Origin: Eudoraea adriatica DSM 19308
GTDB lineage: Bacteria > Bacteroidota > Bacteroidia > Flavobacteriales > Flavobacteriaceae
Length of the DNA stretch: 64,000 bases
NCBI RefSeq assembly: GCF_000382125.1
Contig: NZ_KB907548.1
Coordinates: 372,001 to 436,000, forward strand
Reading direction: 5' to 3'
Shown here in pieces: positions 18,621 to 26,922 of this stretch (positions are counted from its first letter, which is position 1; the number at the start of each line of letters is the position of its first letter). Position numbers and translations under genes: made by a program. Under the pieces are notes generated by a model, which worked only from the letters and a program-made list of their open reading frames with translations, was not told where the DNA came from and searched no databases.

Positions 18621-18654
18621 AAAAGAGTCCTGATCGTAAAGACAGGGCTCTTTT
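18621..18654. terminator. hairpin terminator, usable on both strands
   Basis: AAAAGAGTCCTG pairs with CAGGGCTCTTTT (12 pairs including one wobble) around a 10-base loop. On the plus strand it is followed by T; on the minus strand it follows the menB stop by about 70 bases. It probably ends menB transcription and could also end a plus-strand transcript from 18438-18581. Confidence 0.7.
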
Positions 18655-18723
18655 TAGTTTTAAACACTCTGAATCAATGCATGAGTAAATAAAGGTTAAA
18701 AAAGAATTGGGTAACCAACAATG

Positions 18724-19563
18724 TTATGGAATCCATTTATCTGTTCCAAAATCTGGTTTTCTCTTTTCCAAAAATGCGTTTCTGCCTTCTTTTGCTTCTT
18801 CGGTCATGTAAGCCAGTCTTGTAGCTTCCCCTGCAAAGACCTGCTGACCGACCATGCCATCGTCTGTCAGGTTCATAGCAAATTTCAGCATTTTGATGGA
18901 AGTAGGAGATTTTGCCAATATTTCCTGGGCCCATTCATAGGCAGTTTCCTCCAATTCTTCATGAGGAACAACGGCATTTACCATACCCATTTCATAGGCT
19001 GCCTGTGCGGTATAGCTTCTACCCAAAAAGAATATTTCACGAGCTTTTTTCTGCCCAACCATTTTAGCAAGATACGCAGATCCATACCCGCCGTCAAAAC
19101 TTGTGACATCTGCGTCTGTTTGTTTAAAAATAGCATGCTCTTTACTAGCAAGGGTCAGATCGCATACCACATGAAGGCTATGCCCCCCTCCTACGGCCCA
19201 GCCGGGCACAACCGCAATAACAACTTTAGGCATAAAGCGAATTAGGCGTTGTACTTCCAGGATATTAAGTCTATGCATCCCATCATCCCCTACGTAGCCT
19301 TTATGTCCCCTGGATTTTTGATCACCCCCACTGCAAAAAGCATATACCCCATCTTTAGAGGAAGGGCCTTCGGCAGAAAGTAATACTACTCCTATAGAGG
19401 TGTCCTCCTGGGCATCATAAAAAGCCTCATATAATTCACTTGTAGTTTTAGGCCTGAAGGCGTTGCGTACATCAGGCCTGTTAAAAGCTATACGGGCAAC
19501 CCCATTACTTTTTTTATAGGTTATATCTTCAAATTTTTTAATAGTCTTCCACTTTATTCCCAT
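18724..19563 (-). CDS. menB: 1,4-dihydroxy-2-naphthoyl-CoA synthase MenB
   Basis: The 279-residue enoyl-CoA-hydratase-fold enzyme has the MenB hallmarks: AFCSGGDQKSRG, the oxyanion-hole segment VVPGWAVGGGHSLHVVCDL, and TDADVTSFDGGYGSAYLA. It closes the second ring in menaquinone synthesis, acting on succinylbenzoyl-CoA. Other men genes are not in the window. The length matches the family. Confidence 0.96.
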   Translation of the reverse strand: MGIKWKTIKKFEDITYKKSNGVARIAFNRPDVRNAFRPKTTSELYEAFYDAQEDTSIGVVLLSAEGPSSKDGVYAFCSGGDQKSRGHKGYVGDDGMHRLNILEVQRLIRFMPKVVIAVVPGWAVGGGHSLHVVCDLTLASKEHAIFKQTDADVTSFDGGYGSAYLAKMVGQKKAREIFFLGRSYTAQAAYEMGMVNAVVPHEELEETAYEWAQEILAKSPTSIKMLKFAMNLTDDGMVGQQVFAGEATRLAYMTEEAKEGRNAFLEKRKPDFGTDKWIP

Positions 19564-19659
19564 TTCAACGTATTTTTATTTGAGTACTAAAGATAAGGTT
19601 TGTAGTGCTATTGCCATTTTATTTTTATAAGGTATTTGTCTAATTTGAATAGTTATATA

Positions 19660-20904
19660 TTATGACAATTTATTCTTGGCTTCGATCCATTTGGATAAAT
19701 ATTTGGTACTCTGCATAGAACTATGTGTTAATATCCCTCCAAAAATATTAGCCGCTCTGTGCTGCTGCAAATTTTTACCTAAAGCTATAATTTTCTCTAA
19801 AAACTCCTCCTTTAAATCTTCTTTGCAAAAATGTTTGTTAATCAGATTTGTCCCCAGGGTCTGAACTTCCTTCCATTTATGGGAATCCAGGTAAAGTTCA
19901 ATAGCCAGATTGGAGAAACTGACCGCTTCATCCCGGGTACAATGTTTTAACTCATTTAGGTCGCCTGTCCCTTCAGCACCGACCGATGTTGTAATTGCCG
20001 GGATTCCTTTTCTAAAACCTTCTAAAAGTTTCCCTTTAAGTCCGGCGCCAAAACGTAAGGGTACAAGATTTAGCCTTGCATTACTCAGGACAGGAGCAAT
20101 ACCCTTAACCCATCCTTTAATTCTGAAGCCTGTTTCAGTATTATCCATTTTCCGAATCCTCTCAGGCATATATGGACCATAAATATGCAATTCTGCATTT
20201 GGCAGTGATTTCCTTAGTAATGGCCAAATACTTTGGTTAAGCCATAAAATTGCATCGGTATTTGGAGCGTGTTTGCCGTTTCCAATGAACACGAAGTGTT
20301 CTCTTTGCTCAAAGGGAGGCCAATTTTTCACAATGCTTTCGGTGAGTTCCTTGTATACAAATGGAAGGTAGAAAAGTAAACTTCTATCTATTTTAACTTT
20401 TTCAACCAGCAATTTAAGCTCAAAATCAGAAATTATCAACGATAAATCTGATCTCAAAATACTAGCCAGTTCTCTTTTTGTAATATCTGCACTTAGCCAA
20501 TCGGTACTATTGAATATTTTTTTATCCGCGAGCGCTATTTCCCTATAGACTCTAAGCGAATGAAGATCTTCTGTGTCAAGTATGCGTATGGCTTTGGGTA
20601 GTTTTTCTGCCACTCTCCAGCCAAATTGTTCTTCTGTTATAAAACGGTCGAAAACCACAATAGACGGATCTAATTTCCGGGCAAACTCATCAAAACTATT
20701 ATGGTTTAGCTTTATTTGCTGCTGATCAATTCCCAGAGTTGACAGGTCTATGGAATAATTGCTAAAAGCAGCTGTACTGGCAAAGGTAATTTGAAAGTTT
20801 TTTTCTAAAAACCAATGAATTAGCTGCATCATTCTGGTTCCTGCTGCCGTTGCCTCAGGTTCCGGCCAGTTTAAGCCAAGAATCAATACTCTATTGGAAT
20901 TCAT
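19660..20904 (-). CDS. glycosyltransferase, GT-B fold (group 1 type)
   Basis: A 414-residue protein with an N-terminal GT-B-like half (VLILGLNWPEPEATAAGTR) and a C-terminal nucleotide-sugar half (VFIGNGKHAPNTDA, AELHIYGPYMPE, VPLRFGAGLKGKLLEGF, followed by GIPAITTSVGAEG). No signal peptide or membrane helix. The acceptor is unknown. Its ATG lies inside the last codons of the out-of-frame helicase extension described at 20891-21020, which would make the two genes translationally coupled. Confidence 0.85.
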   Translation of the reverse strand: MNSNRVLILGLNWPEPEATAAGTRMMQLIHWFLEKNFQITFASTAAFSNYSIDLSTLGIDQQQIKLNHNSFDEFARKLDPSIVVFDRFITEEQFGWRVAEKLPKAIRILDTEDLHSLRVYREIALADKKIFNSTDWLSADITKRELASILRSDLSLIISDFELKLLVEKVKIDRSLLFYLPFVYKELTESIVKNWPPFEQREHFVFIGNGKHAPNTDAILWLNQSIWPLLRKSLPNAELHIYGPYMPERIRKMDNTETGFRIKGWVKGIAPVLSNARLNLVPLRFGAGLKGKLLEGFRKGIPAITTSVGAEGTGDLNELKHCTRDEAVSFSNLAIELYLDSHKWKEVQTLGTNLINKHFCKEDLKEEFLEKIIALGKNLQQHRAANIFGGILTHSSMQSTKYLSKWIEAKNKLS

Positions 20905-21020
20905 TGTATTTTAAAATGGAGTTAAGCAAGGAATACCTCACGTTGTCTAAATTAAACCCTCCGGGCCTGTTTGGATGCTCCGGCCATTTTCTTCCCCAAC
21001 GCCTACATCTTCGACGCAAA
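20891..21020 (-). other. out-of-frame C-terminal extension of the helicase
   Basis: In the frame +1 to the helicase the minus strand reads NLRRRCRRWGRKWP, EHPNRPGGFNLDN and VRYSLLNSILKYNEFQ and then stops at 20891-20893. The stretch has no good start of its own, looks like real protein (two Trp-containing basic motifs and PGGF), and fills exactly the gap between the helicase stop and the glycosyltransferase start. Removing one A from the run at 21021-21025 would join it to the helicase. Confidence 0.6.
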
Positions 21021-22514
21021 TTTTTGAGATATCCTTAAGCGCAATTTTCGTTCATAATCTTCCTCCAGCCATTCTTTATAATTCTTTGTATTGTTCATAA
21101 TACAATAAGAATATTGCCGCACCCTGTATGAAATTTCTTCTTTTAGCTTTTTAGCCAGAATTCTGGCATCAAAAACATCTTCACTGTTTTCGACGCATAT
21201 CTGTGCATGCTGTTCTATGCTTCGTTCCAGAACTGTTTTTGATTTAAGCCCCTGGGCAAACACTTTTTTATATTCGGCTTTAACATCAAAATCAATTTGG
21301 GTGGAATTAGCAAATTCCGCCTTGAGTTCCGGAGGCATCGCATAAACAAATTCGCGTTCAATATCTTCGTCGTTCTTAATATTTTCCAGGAAAAAGTCGG
21401 GGAAATGAAATATTTCCTGCCAGTCAATAGGTGCATCCCACATACCAAAACGAGATGCATTATTTCCCATATCAACAACAGTAAAATCCGTTTTATTTTC
21501 CAGAATACGAGATCCTCTGCCAATCATTTGGAAATACAGGGTCAATGATCTTGTAGCACGGTTTAAGATAATGGTCTCAACCGTCGGTTCGTCAAAACCT
21601 GTTGTCAGAATACTTACGGAGGTCAGAATGGCATCATTGGTTTCTTTAAACCATTCTAAAATTTGTTTTCTTTCTGAAGCCGAGTTTTTATTATCCAAAT
21701 GTTTGATAGGATAGCCCGCCTTCTTAAAAGTTTCATAAACGTATCGGGAAGTACTAATCCCGTTATTAAATATTAACGTTTTTGTCCCTTTGGCTATTTC
21801 CTCGTAGGCATCCAATAATTTGGAAAGCATGTTTTGATTCCCATATAATTCATCAGAAGATTTGACCGTATAATCTCCGTTAATACCCAGTTTTAAGGAA
21901 CGTAAGCTAACGTCGTAACTGTACATATTAGCCTTTGCGAGAAACTTCTTTTTTATTAGCGATTCAATAGACTCTCCAACGATGAGCTTGCTGTAGTTGT
22001 CCTTCATTGGAAGCTTTATGTTGGAACTCAATGGCGTTGCAGTTACCCCTAAAATAATAGATTTTTCAAAGTACCTAAATAGCTTTCTGAAAGAATTATA
22101 ATGTGCTTCGTCAATAATCACCAAACCAACATTATTGAGCTCAATCATTTCCTCCTGCAACCTGTTGTTCAGGGTTTCAACCATGGCTACAAAGCACATA
22201 TAATTATTTTGGTCCCGTAACTCTTTTACTTCACTATTAATGATCATGTTCTTAACCCCAAAACCATTTAACATCCTTGAAGTTTGAGTACTTAATTCTA
22301 TCCTATGGGTAAGAACAACTACCTTTTTTTGAGTTTTAGCAATAAATCTTTTGGCTATTTCAGAAAATACAACTGTTTTACCGCCCCCGGTAGGAAGCTG
22401 ATACAGAAGATTTACGTCTTCAGGGGCTTCTTCCAGGAAGGAAAATATATTATTCAGATCCTGTAATTGGTAATCGTAAAGTTTTTTTTCTATTTGATCT
22501 GTTTGTATCTGCAA
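21003..22514 (-). CDS. DEAD/DEAH-box helicase, C-terminus probably frameshifted
   Basis: The reading frame gives 503 residues of a superfamily 2 helicase: motif I LPTGGGKT at about 39-46, motif II DEAH, motif III TATPL, motif IV-V region (LIFNNGISTSRY, TGFDEPTV) and motif VI QMIGRGSR. A helical C-terminal domain follows. The frame stops at 21003 soon after a run of five A (minus strand, 21025-21021). In the +1 frame the sequence stays open for 43 more protein-like codons to 20891, so the intact protein may have about 540 residues. The role is unknown; ATP-driven nucleic-acid remodelling is expected. Confidence 0.88.
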   Translation of the reverse strand: MQIQTDQIEKKLYDYQLQDLNNIFSFLEEAPEDVNLLYQLPTGGGKTVVFSEIAKRFIAKTQKKVVVLTHRIELSTQTSRMLNGFGVKNMIINSEVKELRDQNNYMCFVAMVETLNNRLQEEMIELNNVGLVIIDEAHYNSFRKLFRYFEKSIILGVTATPLSSNIKLPMKDNYSKLIVGESIESLIKKKFLAKANMYSYDVSLRSLKLGINGDYTVKSSDELYGNQNMLSKLLDAYEEIAKGTKTLIFNNGISTSRYVYETFKKAGYPIKHLDNKNSASERKQILEWFKETNDAILTSVSILTTGFDEPTVETIILNRATRSLTLYFQMIGRGSRILENKTDFTVVDMGNNASRFGMWDAPIDWQEIFHFPDFFLENIKNDEDIEREFVYAMPPELKAEFANSTQIDFDVKAEYKKVFAQGLKSKTVLERSIEQHAQICVENSEDVFDARILAKKLKEEISYRVRQYSYCIMNNTKNYKEWLEEDYERKLRLRISQKFASKM

Positions 22515-22633
22515 AAGCTATATTTCATTGAAAGATTTAAGGAAAAACTAATCCTGAAGTTGTCGTCACTCCAATTTTGCAAAATTATATGTTTTTTGTA
22601 CTTAAATGAAATTATAGAGCTGAAAACTGCAAA

Positions 22634-23563
22634 TCAATATTCCTTTTCACGGCTGACTTCATTCATTAATGGCAGACCCTCTTCAAGTCTTCTGTAGTTT
22701 TCCAATAACTGCGGAATTACCGAATCAATATCCGAAACACTGGCAACATGGGGCGTAATCTGTATTTTAGGATGATTCCAAAAGGGATGTTCAACAGGCA
22801 ATGGCTCCTCGTGAAAAACATCTAATCCCGCTCCGGCAAGATGTCCGTTGTTAACATATTCCAACAAGTCTTCATCTACCAGATGCCCCCCTCTTGCAAC
22901 ATTAATAACATAGGACTGTTTTGGCAACTCTCTAAATAATTTACTGTTTAGAATCCCTGTTGTTTCTTTTGTTAGTGGTAACAGGCAAACAAGTATATTA
23001 CTGAGGGAAAGAAATGTATTTTTTTGACTATTGCCGGCGTACACCTCTACCCCGGGAATTATTTTTTTTGATTTTGCCCATCCAACAACCCTAAATCGGT
23101 TTTTAATAAGGTCTTCTGCCAGCTTCTCACCCAAAGCTCCCATGCCCATAATTCCAACAGTCACATCCGATATCCGTTTATACTCCTGCGGCGACCATAT
23201 TTTCTGTAACTGGTCCGTCTTATAGGTAGTAAGATTTTTAAAAAAACCAAGTATTAAAGCTAACACAAATTCAGACATGTCACTTGCCAGTACAGGATCT
23301 ACAACCCGGGTAATGGGGATATGTTTAGGTACGGAATGGTCTTTAAAAATAAAATCGACTCCAGCTCCAAATGAAGCAATACATTTGAGATTTGGATATA
23401 GGTTCAGAGTTTCCGAAGGCTGTTTCCAAATACAGGCCATGGTAATTTCTTCTTTTGGATGATCTTCTAAATAGCTGTATATGGCCGTATTAGAAGCTTT
23501 GGCAATTAATGCCTTTTTCCATGCATCTAGTTTATTGTCCTGTCTTATTACTACTATGGCCAT
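22634..23563 (-). CDS. glyoxylate/hydroxypyruvate reductase A-like dehydrogenase
   Basis: The 309-residue protein belongs to the D-isomer-specific 2-hydroxyacid dehydrogenases of GhrA type. It has the nucleotide-binding GIMGMGALGEKLAEDL, the catalytic Arg in NVARGGHLVDEDLL, the catalytic Glu region LDVFHEEPLP and the catalytic His in TPHVAS. It reduces glyoxylate or hydroxypyruvate with NAD(P)H in the cytosol. The substrate preference is inference. It precedes the helicase on the same strand with 119 bases between. Confidence 0.9.
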   Translation of the reverse strand: MAIVVIRQDNKLDAWKKALIAKASNTAIYSYLEDHPKEEITMACIWKQPSETLNLYPNLKCIASFGAGVDFIFKDHSVPKHIPITRVVDPVLASDMSEFVLALILGFFKNLTTYKTDQLQKIWSPQEYKRISDVTVGIMGMGALGEKLAEDLIKNRFRVVGWAKSKKIIPGVEVYAGNSQKNTFLSLSNILVCLLPLTKETTGILNSKLFRELPKQSYVINVARGGHLVDEDLLEYVNNGHLAGAGLDVFHEEPLPVEHPFWNHPKIQITPHVASVSDIDSVIPQLLENYRRLEEGLPLMNEVSREKEY

Positions 23564-23629
23564 CTTTCTTTTGAATTTTTAACTTTACTAAAATAATATA
23601 AATGCTGATGGGCTTTTAACCTTTTAGAT

Positions 23630-24139
23630 TTAATCAATTATATCCAATGCCCTGGTGAAGCCTTCAGAATATTCCCAGTTTTGCTCCAGTGTAGCATTAT
23701 ATACCTTTATTATTCGATCTTTAAACTCAGGGAGCATTTCATGCAAAGAAACATGTTGTATTAACTGTGTAAATGAATTTAGCATGCTTTTATAGAATGT
23801 ATCGGGTACATTGCGTTCTTTCGAAAATGATTGTGCTACTTCCAGGTTATATAGCATAACGTCTGCAATTAAATGTGGCGCCATACCTAGTTTGATAAAT
23901 TGCTTGATATACTTTTGAGCGACTGACCTCCTGGCTCTTGCTTTTTTCCTTTTGAGAGGAAAATATTCATTGGATATTTTAACTTTTGCTTCCTGAACCC
24001 ATTTATCTTCTCTGGGATTAAAAACAAAATCATAGTATTGTTTAACTGCAGGAAAACGGTCGTATAGATCAACCATTTGCTCTTCTAATTCTGCCTTTTT
24101 AAGACCTGTCAAATACTTTTTAAGCGCTCGTCTACTCAT
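23630..24139 (-). CDS. DUF6155 family protein
   Basis: A 169-residue soluble helical protein, strongly basic in the N-terminal third (LKKYLTGLKKAELEEQMVDLY, given here as the start of a helix pair), with FPLKRKKARARRSVAQKYI in the middle. It resembles proteins assigned to DUF6155. Function is unknown. It is divergent from rpoD with 203 bases between and precedes the hydroxyacid reductase gene. Confidence 0.75.
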   Translation of the reverse strand: MSRRALKKYLTGLKKAELEEQMVDLYDRFPAVKQYYDFVFNPREDKWVQEAKVKISNEYFPLKRKKARARRSVAQKYIKQFIKLGMAPHLIADVMLYNLEVAQSFSKERNVPDTFYKSMLNSFTQLIQHVSLHEMLPEFKDRIIKVYNATLEQNWEYSEGFTRALDIID

Positions 24140-24342
24140 TATATGAGTATAAAGATAGTATTGTTAGCTTTAATCAAAACATAATCTGAACCTAAAAAGT
24201 TTTCAAATAGCAGAAATATAAGGCCTTCAGCGGATACAGGTAATTATCATAATTTATGTAAAACAATAGTGGAATCGGTTTGGAAAAGACAGAATAAAAC
24301 ATTATACTGAGAAATTATAAACTAATAATCCAGACAATATAT

Positions 24343-25206
24343 ATGAGGCAACTTAAGATTATCAAGCAGGTAACCAACAGAGAATCAAAATCATTAGATA
24401 AATACCTGCAGGATATCAGCAAAATAGAGCTAATTACGGCAAATGAAGAAGTGGAATTAGCACAAAAGATAAGGAACGGCGACCAGGCCGCTCTGGAAAA
24501 ATTAACAAACGCAAATTTGAGATTTGTGGTCTCCGTGGCAAAACAATATCAAAACCAGGGTTTAAAACTTCCCGATTTAATCAATGAAGGTAATGTAGGC
24601 CTGGTAAAGGCGGCCAAAAGATTTGATGAAACCAGAGGATTTAAGTTTATTTCCTATGCGGTTTGGTGGATACGGCAATCTATTTTACAGGCATTAGCAG
24701 AGCAATCCAGAGTAGTTAGATTGCCTTTAAACAAAATAGGATCTATAAATAAGATAAAGAAAACCTTCTCTTATTTGGAACAAGCCCATCAGAGACCCCC
24801 TTCTGCGGAGGAAATTGCCACGGAATTGGAAATGAGTGTAAGTGAAGTAAAACAGTCCATTAAAAATTCCGGCAGACATGTTTCTATGGATGCACCCCTA
24901 AAAGAAGGTGAAGATTCTAATTTATATGATGTTATGCGATCTGGTGAATCTCCAAGACCGGATAAGGACCTTATGCAGCAATCGCTCAATACGGAAATTA
25001 ACAGGGCATTAGAGACTTTGTCTCCAAGGGAAGCCGATGTAGTTAAACTTTATTATGGCATTGGCGATCAACAGTCTATGACTCTTGCAGAGATCGGACA
25101 AACATTTGATCTTACAAGAGAACGTGTCAGGCAAATCCGGGAAAAGGCAATTCGAAAATTACGCCATAATTCTCGCAGCAAACTTCTTAAAACATATTTG
25201 GGTTAA
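24343..25206 (+). CDS. rpoD: primary-type RNA polymerase sigma factor RpoD/SigA
   Basis: The 287-residue protein begins [14 protein letters not shown], the standard start of the short Bacteroidota group 1 sigma factor. Region 1.2 ([23 protein letters not shown], cited only as its position at about 18-40), region 2 ([19 protein letters not shown]), region 3 and region 4 ([19 protein letters not shown]) are all complete. It lacks the long N-terminal region 1.1 of E. coli, as expected. It recognises the TTTG / TAnnTTTG promoters typical of the phylum. A shared terminator follows 8 bases after the stop. Confidence 0.96.
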   Translation: MRQLKIIKQVTNRESKSLDKYLQDISKIELITANEEVELAQKIRNGDQAALEKLTNANLRFVVSVAKQYQNQGLKLPDLINEGNVGLVKAAKRFDETRGFKFISYAVWWIRQSILQALAEQSRVVRLPLNKIGSINKIKKTFSYLEQAHQRPPSAEEIATELEMSVSEVKQSIKNSGRHVSMDAPLKEGEDSNLYDVMRSGESPRPDKDLMQQSLNTEINRALETLSPREADVVKLYYGIGDQQSMTLAEIGQTFDLTRERVRQIREKAIRKLRHNSRSKLLKTYLG

Positions 25207-25213
25207 ATTTAAA

Positions 25214-25237
25214 AAAGCCCGGAAATTCCCGGGCTTT
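25214..25237. terminator. bidirectional terminator between rpoD and the small-peptide unit
   Basis: AAAGCCCGG pairs with CCGGGCTTT around a 6-base loop. On the minus strand the stem is followed by six T, so it ends the small-peptide transcript well; on the plus strand it ends rpoD with a weaker tail (TTTCTAT). Confidence 0.88.
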
Positions 25238-25262
25238 CTATAACAATCTATACTAAAAGCTC

Positions 25263-25364
25263 TTAAGAACAGCTTAGTTTGTGGATATTGTAATCCATAA
25301 GAATTTCATTAAGATCTTCAATGAAATTCAAATATGCGGTGTTGTCCTGATGTTGGTTTGCCAT
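25263..25364 (-). CDS. small acidic peptide, 33 aa (paralogue of the upstream peptide)
   Basis: The ATG at 25364, preceded by an A/T-rich leader with no Shine-Dalgarno, opens MANQHQDNTAYLNF, then IEDLNEILMDYN, ending in HKLSCS. Residues 11-22 (YLNFIEDLNEIL) match residues 10-21 of the peptide at 25402-25500 in 10 of 12 positions, while several codons differ at third bases, the pattern of selection on protein. The segment would be an amphipathic acidic helix; a single Cys is near the end. I do not recognise the family. It is the second gene of a two-gene unit that ends at the hairpin at 25214-25237. Confidence 0.7.
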   Translation of the reverse strand: MANQHQDNTAYLNFIEDLNEILMDYNIHKLSCS

Positions 25365-25401
25365 AATATTTGATTTTTAAAAATTGAAATAGCCGAGTGG
25401 T

Positions 25402-25500
25402 CTATAAATAGTCCAATTCGGCTAATTCGTTTAAACTTAAAATTTCATTCAAATCTTGGAGGAAATTTAAATACTCCTCCCCGTAGGTGTCGTATAACAT
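25402..25500 (-). CDS. small acidic peptide, 32 aa (paralogue of the downstream peptide)
   Basis: The ATG at 25500 opens MLYDTYGEEYLNF, then LQDLNEILSLNE, ending in LAELDYL. The shared core is at residues 10-21; the C-terminal half keeps a leucine-rich acidic helical pattern. The paralogue follows after 37 bases. A good Bacteroidota-type promoter lies about 50 bases upstream (25551-25581). No modification enzyme, transporter or kinase gene is beside it except the polysaccharide cluster whose last gene ends about 145 bases upstream. Function unknown; regulatory peptide, subunit or peptide precursor are all open. Confidence 0.7.
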   Translation of the reverse strand: MLYDTYGEEYLNFLQDLNEILSLNELAELDYL

Positions 25501-25550
25501 GATAAGTTTGGGTTTAAATTATTGAGATTTGGGTATCAATAATCATATAG

Positions 25551-25581
25551 TAAACATAAATAATCTTAGTTGTGTACCAAA
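25551..25581 (-). promoter_or_regulatory. promoter of the small-peptide unit
   Basis: Minus-strand TTTG (25581-25578), 19 bases, then TATGTTTA (25558-25551), one mismatch to the Bacteroidota consensus TAnnTTTG with ideal spacing. Transcription would start near 25545, giving a leader of about 45 bases before the ATG at 25500. Confidence 0.6.
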
Positions 25582-25645
25582 TTAAATGTGGTGAAGTCGG
25601 CTTTTTTTGTTGTAAACTAACAATTTATATATGTCTGGCAAAGAA

Positions 25646-26881
25646 TCAGAACTTCGTATGGTACCTGAATCCTGCAGTAATAGCCAAAAAGTATTTTCCA
25701 GGCTCGAAGACCAGTTCCTGTCTCGTAATACCAAGACTTGCCCTGTAACTGTTAGTTACACTTTTGCCCGTAAACTGGTATTCAAAAAGAAGTTGCTGAG
25801 ATTCCACGAAGAGCAAAGTCTCCGCAATAATTATATCACTAGCCGATATAAGTTGCTTAATTTCGGGAGAATAGCCTAAAATTAAATTTATCCCGAAATA
25901 ATTCTCGCGATCCTGAAAATATTTCCGAGCCAACAGGCTCCCTGAAATTCCAATAGGACCATCAACCCTCGGAGTTATATATGGCCTTAATGAAAAGTAA
26001 TAATTCCCGCTATATAGCCCGGCGGAAGCTGTATAAATTAAAGCCCGGCTGGTTACAAAATCCAAATAGCGGACTCCCCCGGAGACCTCGACGGCCTTAG
26101 GTAAATTTGCATATAGCTCTGCCGCTGCTCTATGGTTCGGAAAAATCTCAGAATTTGAGTACCCATAATTCGCATAGGCATAAAACTTTTTTGAAATTTT
26201 TGGGTACAAATCTATTTCGTATTGTAATCCATTAGTATTAAAACGGTTGCTGAAATTTATTCTTGGAATTACTTTGCCAATCCCGGTTTCTCTTATATAC
26301 TCTGCACTTGAATATATCATTGGGTCGTAAACGATATCAAATACATCTACAGAATTTATTATCCCTATCCTGTTCTTAAAGGATTTAGCTTCTGTTTCTT
26401 TTGATTCTTTTGCTTCTCCAGTATCAGAAGAATTTTGCCTCTTGTAAATCTCCTTTATTATTTCAGTACGCAAAGCTTGTAAATCCGGATCGGCCTTTAA
26501 ATAGGTTAGAGATTTATTGGCCAGGCCAAGGGCAATTGAATAATTTTCCGCATAAATTTCATTGTTGATAGCTGCTGTCCATACTTCTTTATTCTGTCTT
26601 TCTACCGAGGTTATTTTATTAAAGTGTTTGCGTGCCTCGGTATGATTACCATCCCAGCTGTAAGTCTTGGCAAGCAGGTTTCTGACATCCGTATAATCAG
26701 GGTACCTGGAAAGAATTAACCGAAGAGTATCTCTGGCGATGCTATGTTGACCTCCAAAAGCAAGATCCCGTGCTGTAAAAAACGACCTGTCCGGATTACC
26801 CTGGTACGCTAATTCCTGTGTTGTTCCTTTTTGAAGGAAAAACACCAGAAACAAACCTAAAGCTAAGTTTCGATATAACAC
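25646..26881 (-). CDS. YaiO-like outer-membrane beta-barrel protein with TPR-like N-terminus
   Basis: The 411-residue protein has a signal peptide (LGLFLVFFLQKGTTQ). Residues of about 30-150 are TPR-like repeats (VRNLLAKTYSWDGNHTEAR, AAINNEIYAENYSIALGLAN); residues of about 175-411 form a beta barrel ending in FRYHTKF. YaiO proteins are outer-membrane proteins encoded with glycosyltransferases in polysaccharide loci. It is the last gene of the six-gene cluster 25.6-35.3 kb and likely serves export or anchoring of the product. Its TPR-like part resembles the C-terminus of the sulfatase-fold protein encoded next to it. Confidence 0.82.
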   Translation of the reverse strand: MLYRNLALGLFLVFFLQKGTTQELAYQGNPDRSFFTARDLAFGGQHSIARDTLRLILSRYPDYTDVRNLLAKTYSWDGNHTEARKHFNKITSVERQNKEVWTAAINNEIYAENYSIALGLANKSLTYLKADPDLQALRTEIIKEIYKRQNSSDTGEAKESKETEAKSFKNRIGIINSVDVFDIVYDPMIYSSAEYIRETGIGKVIPRINFSNRFNTNGLQYEIDLYPKISKKFYAYANYGYSNSEIFPNHRAAAELYANLPKAVEVSGGVRYLDFVTSRALIYTASAGLYSGNYYFSLRPYITPRVDGPIGISGSLLARKYFQDRENYFGINLILGYSPEIKQLISASDIIIAETLLFVESQQLLFEYQFTGKSVTNSYRASLGITRQELVFEPGKYFLAITAGFRYHTKF

Positions 26882-26922
26882 TGGTTCCTGTTTGAAATTA
26901 AAGATGGTTTAACAATTGCCGT

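Larger units (their letters stand above)
18373..18723. other. 351-base intergenic region between pirin and menB
   Basis: This stretch lies downstream of menB and upstream of the pirin gene, both on the minus strand. It holds the pirin promoter region, a hairpin terminator at 18621-18654 and a possible small plus-strand ORF at 18438-18581. I see nothing else in it. Confidence 0.6.

Noticed and set aside
20956-20991. Short frame MAGASKQARRV downstream of the helicase
   Set aside because: Only 11 codons, and the other frame over the same bases reads as a much better continuation of the helicase.
25631-25879. Plus-strand ORF of 82 codons
   Set aside because: Lies antisense inside the yaiO-like gene, whose signal peptide and barrel pattern show that the minus strand is coding.
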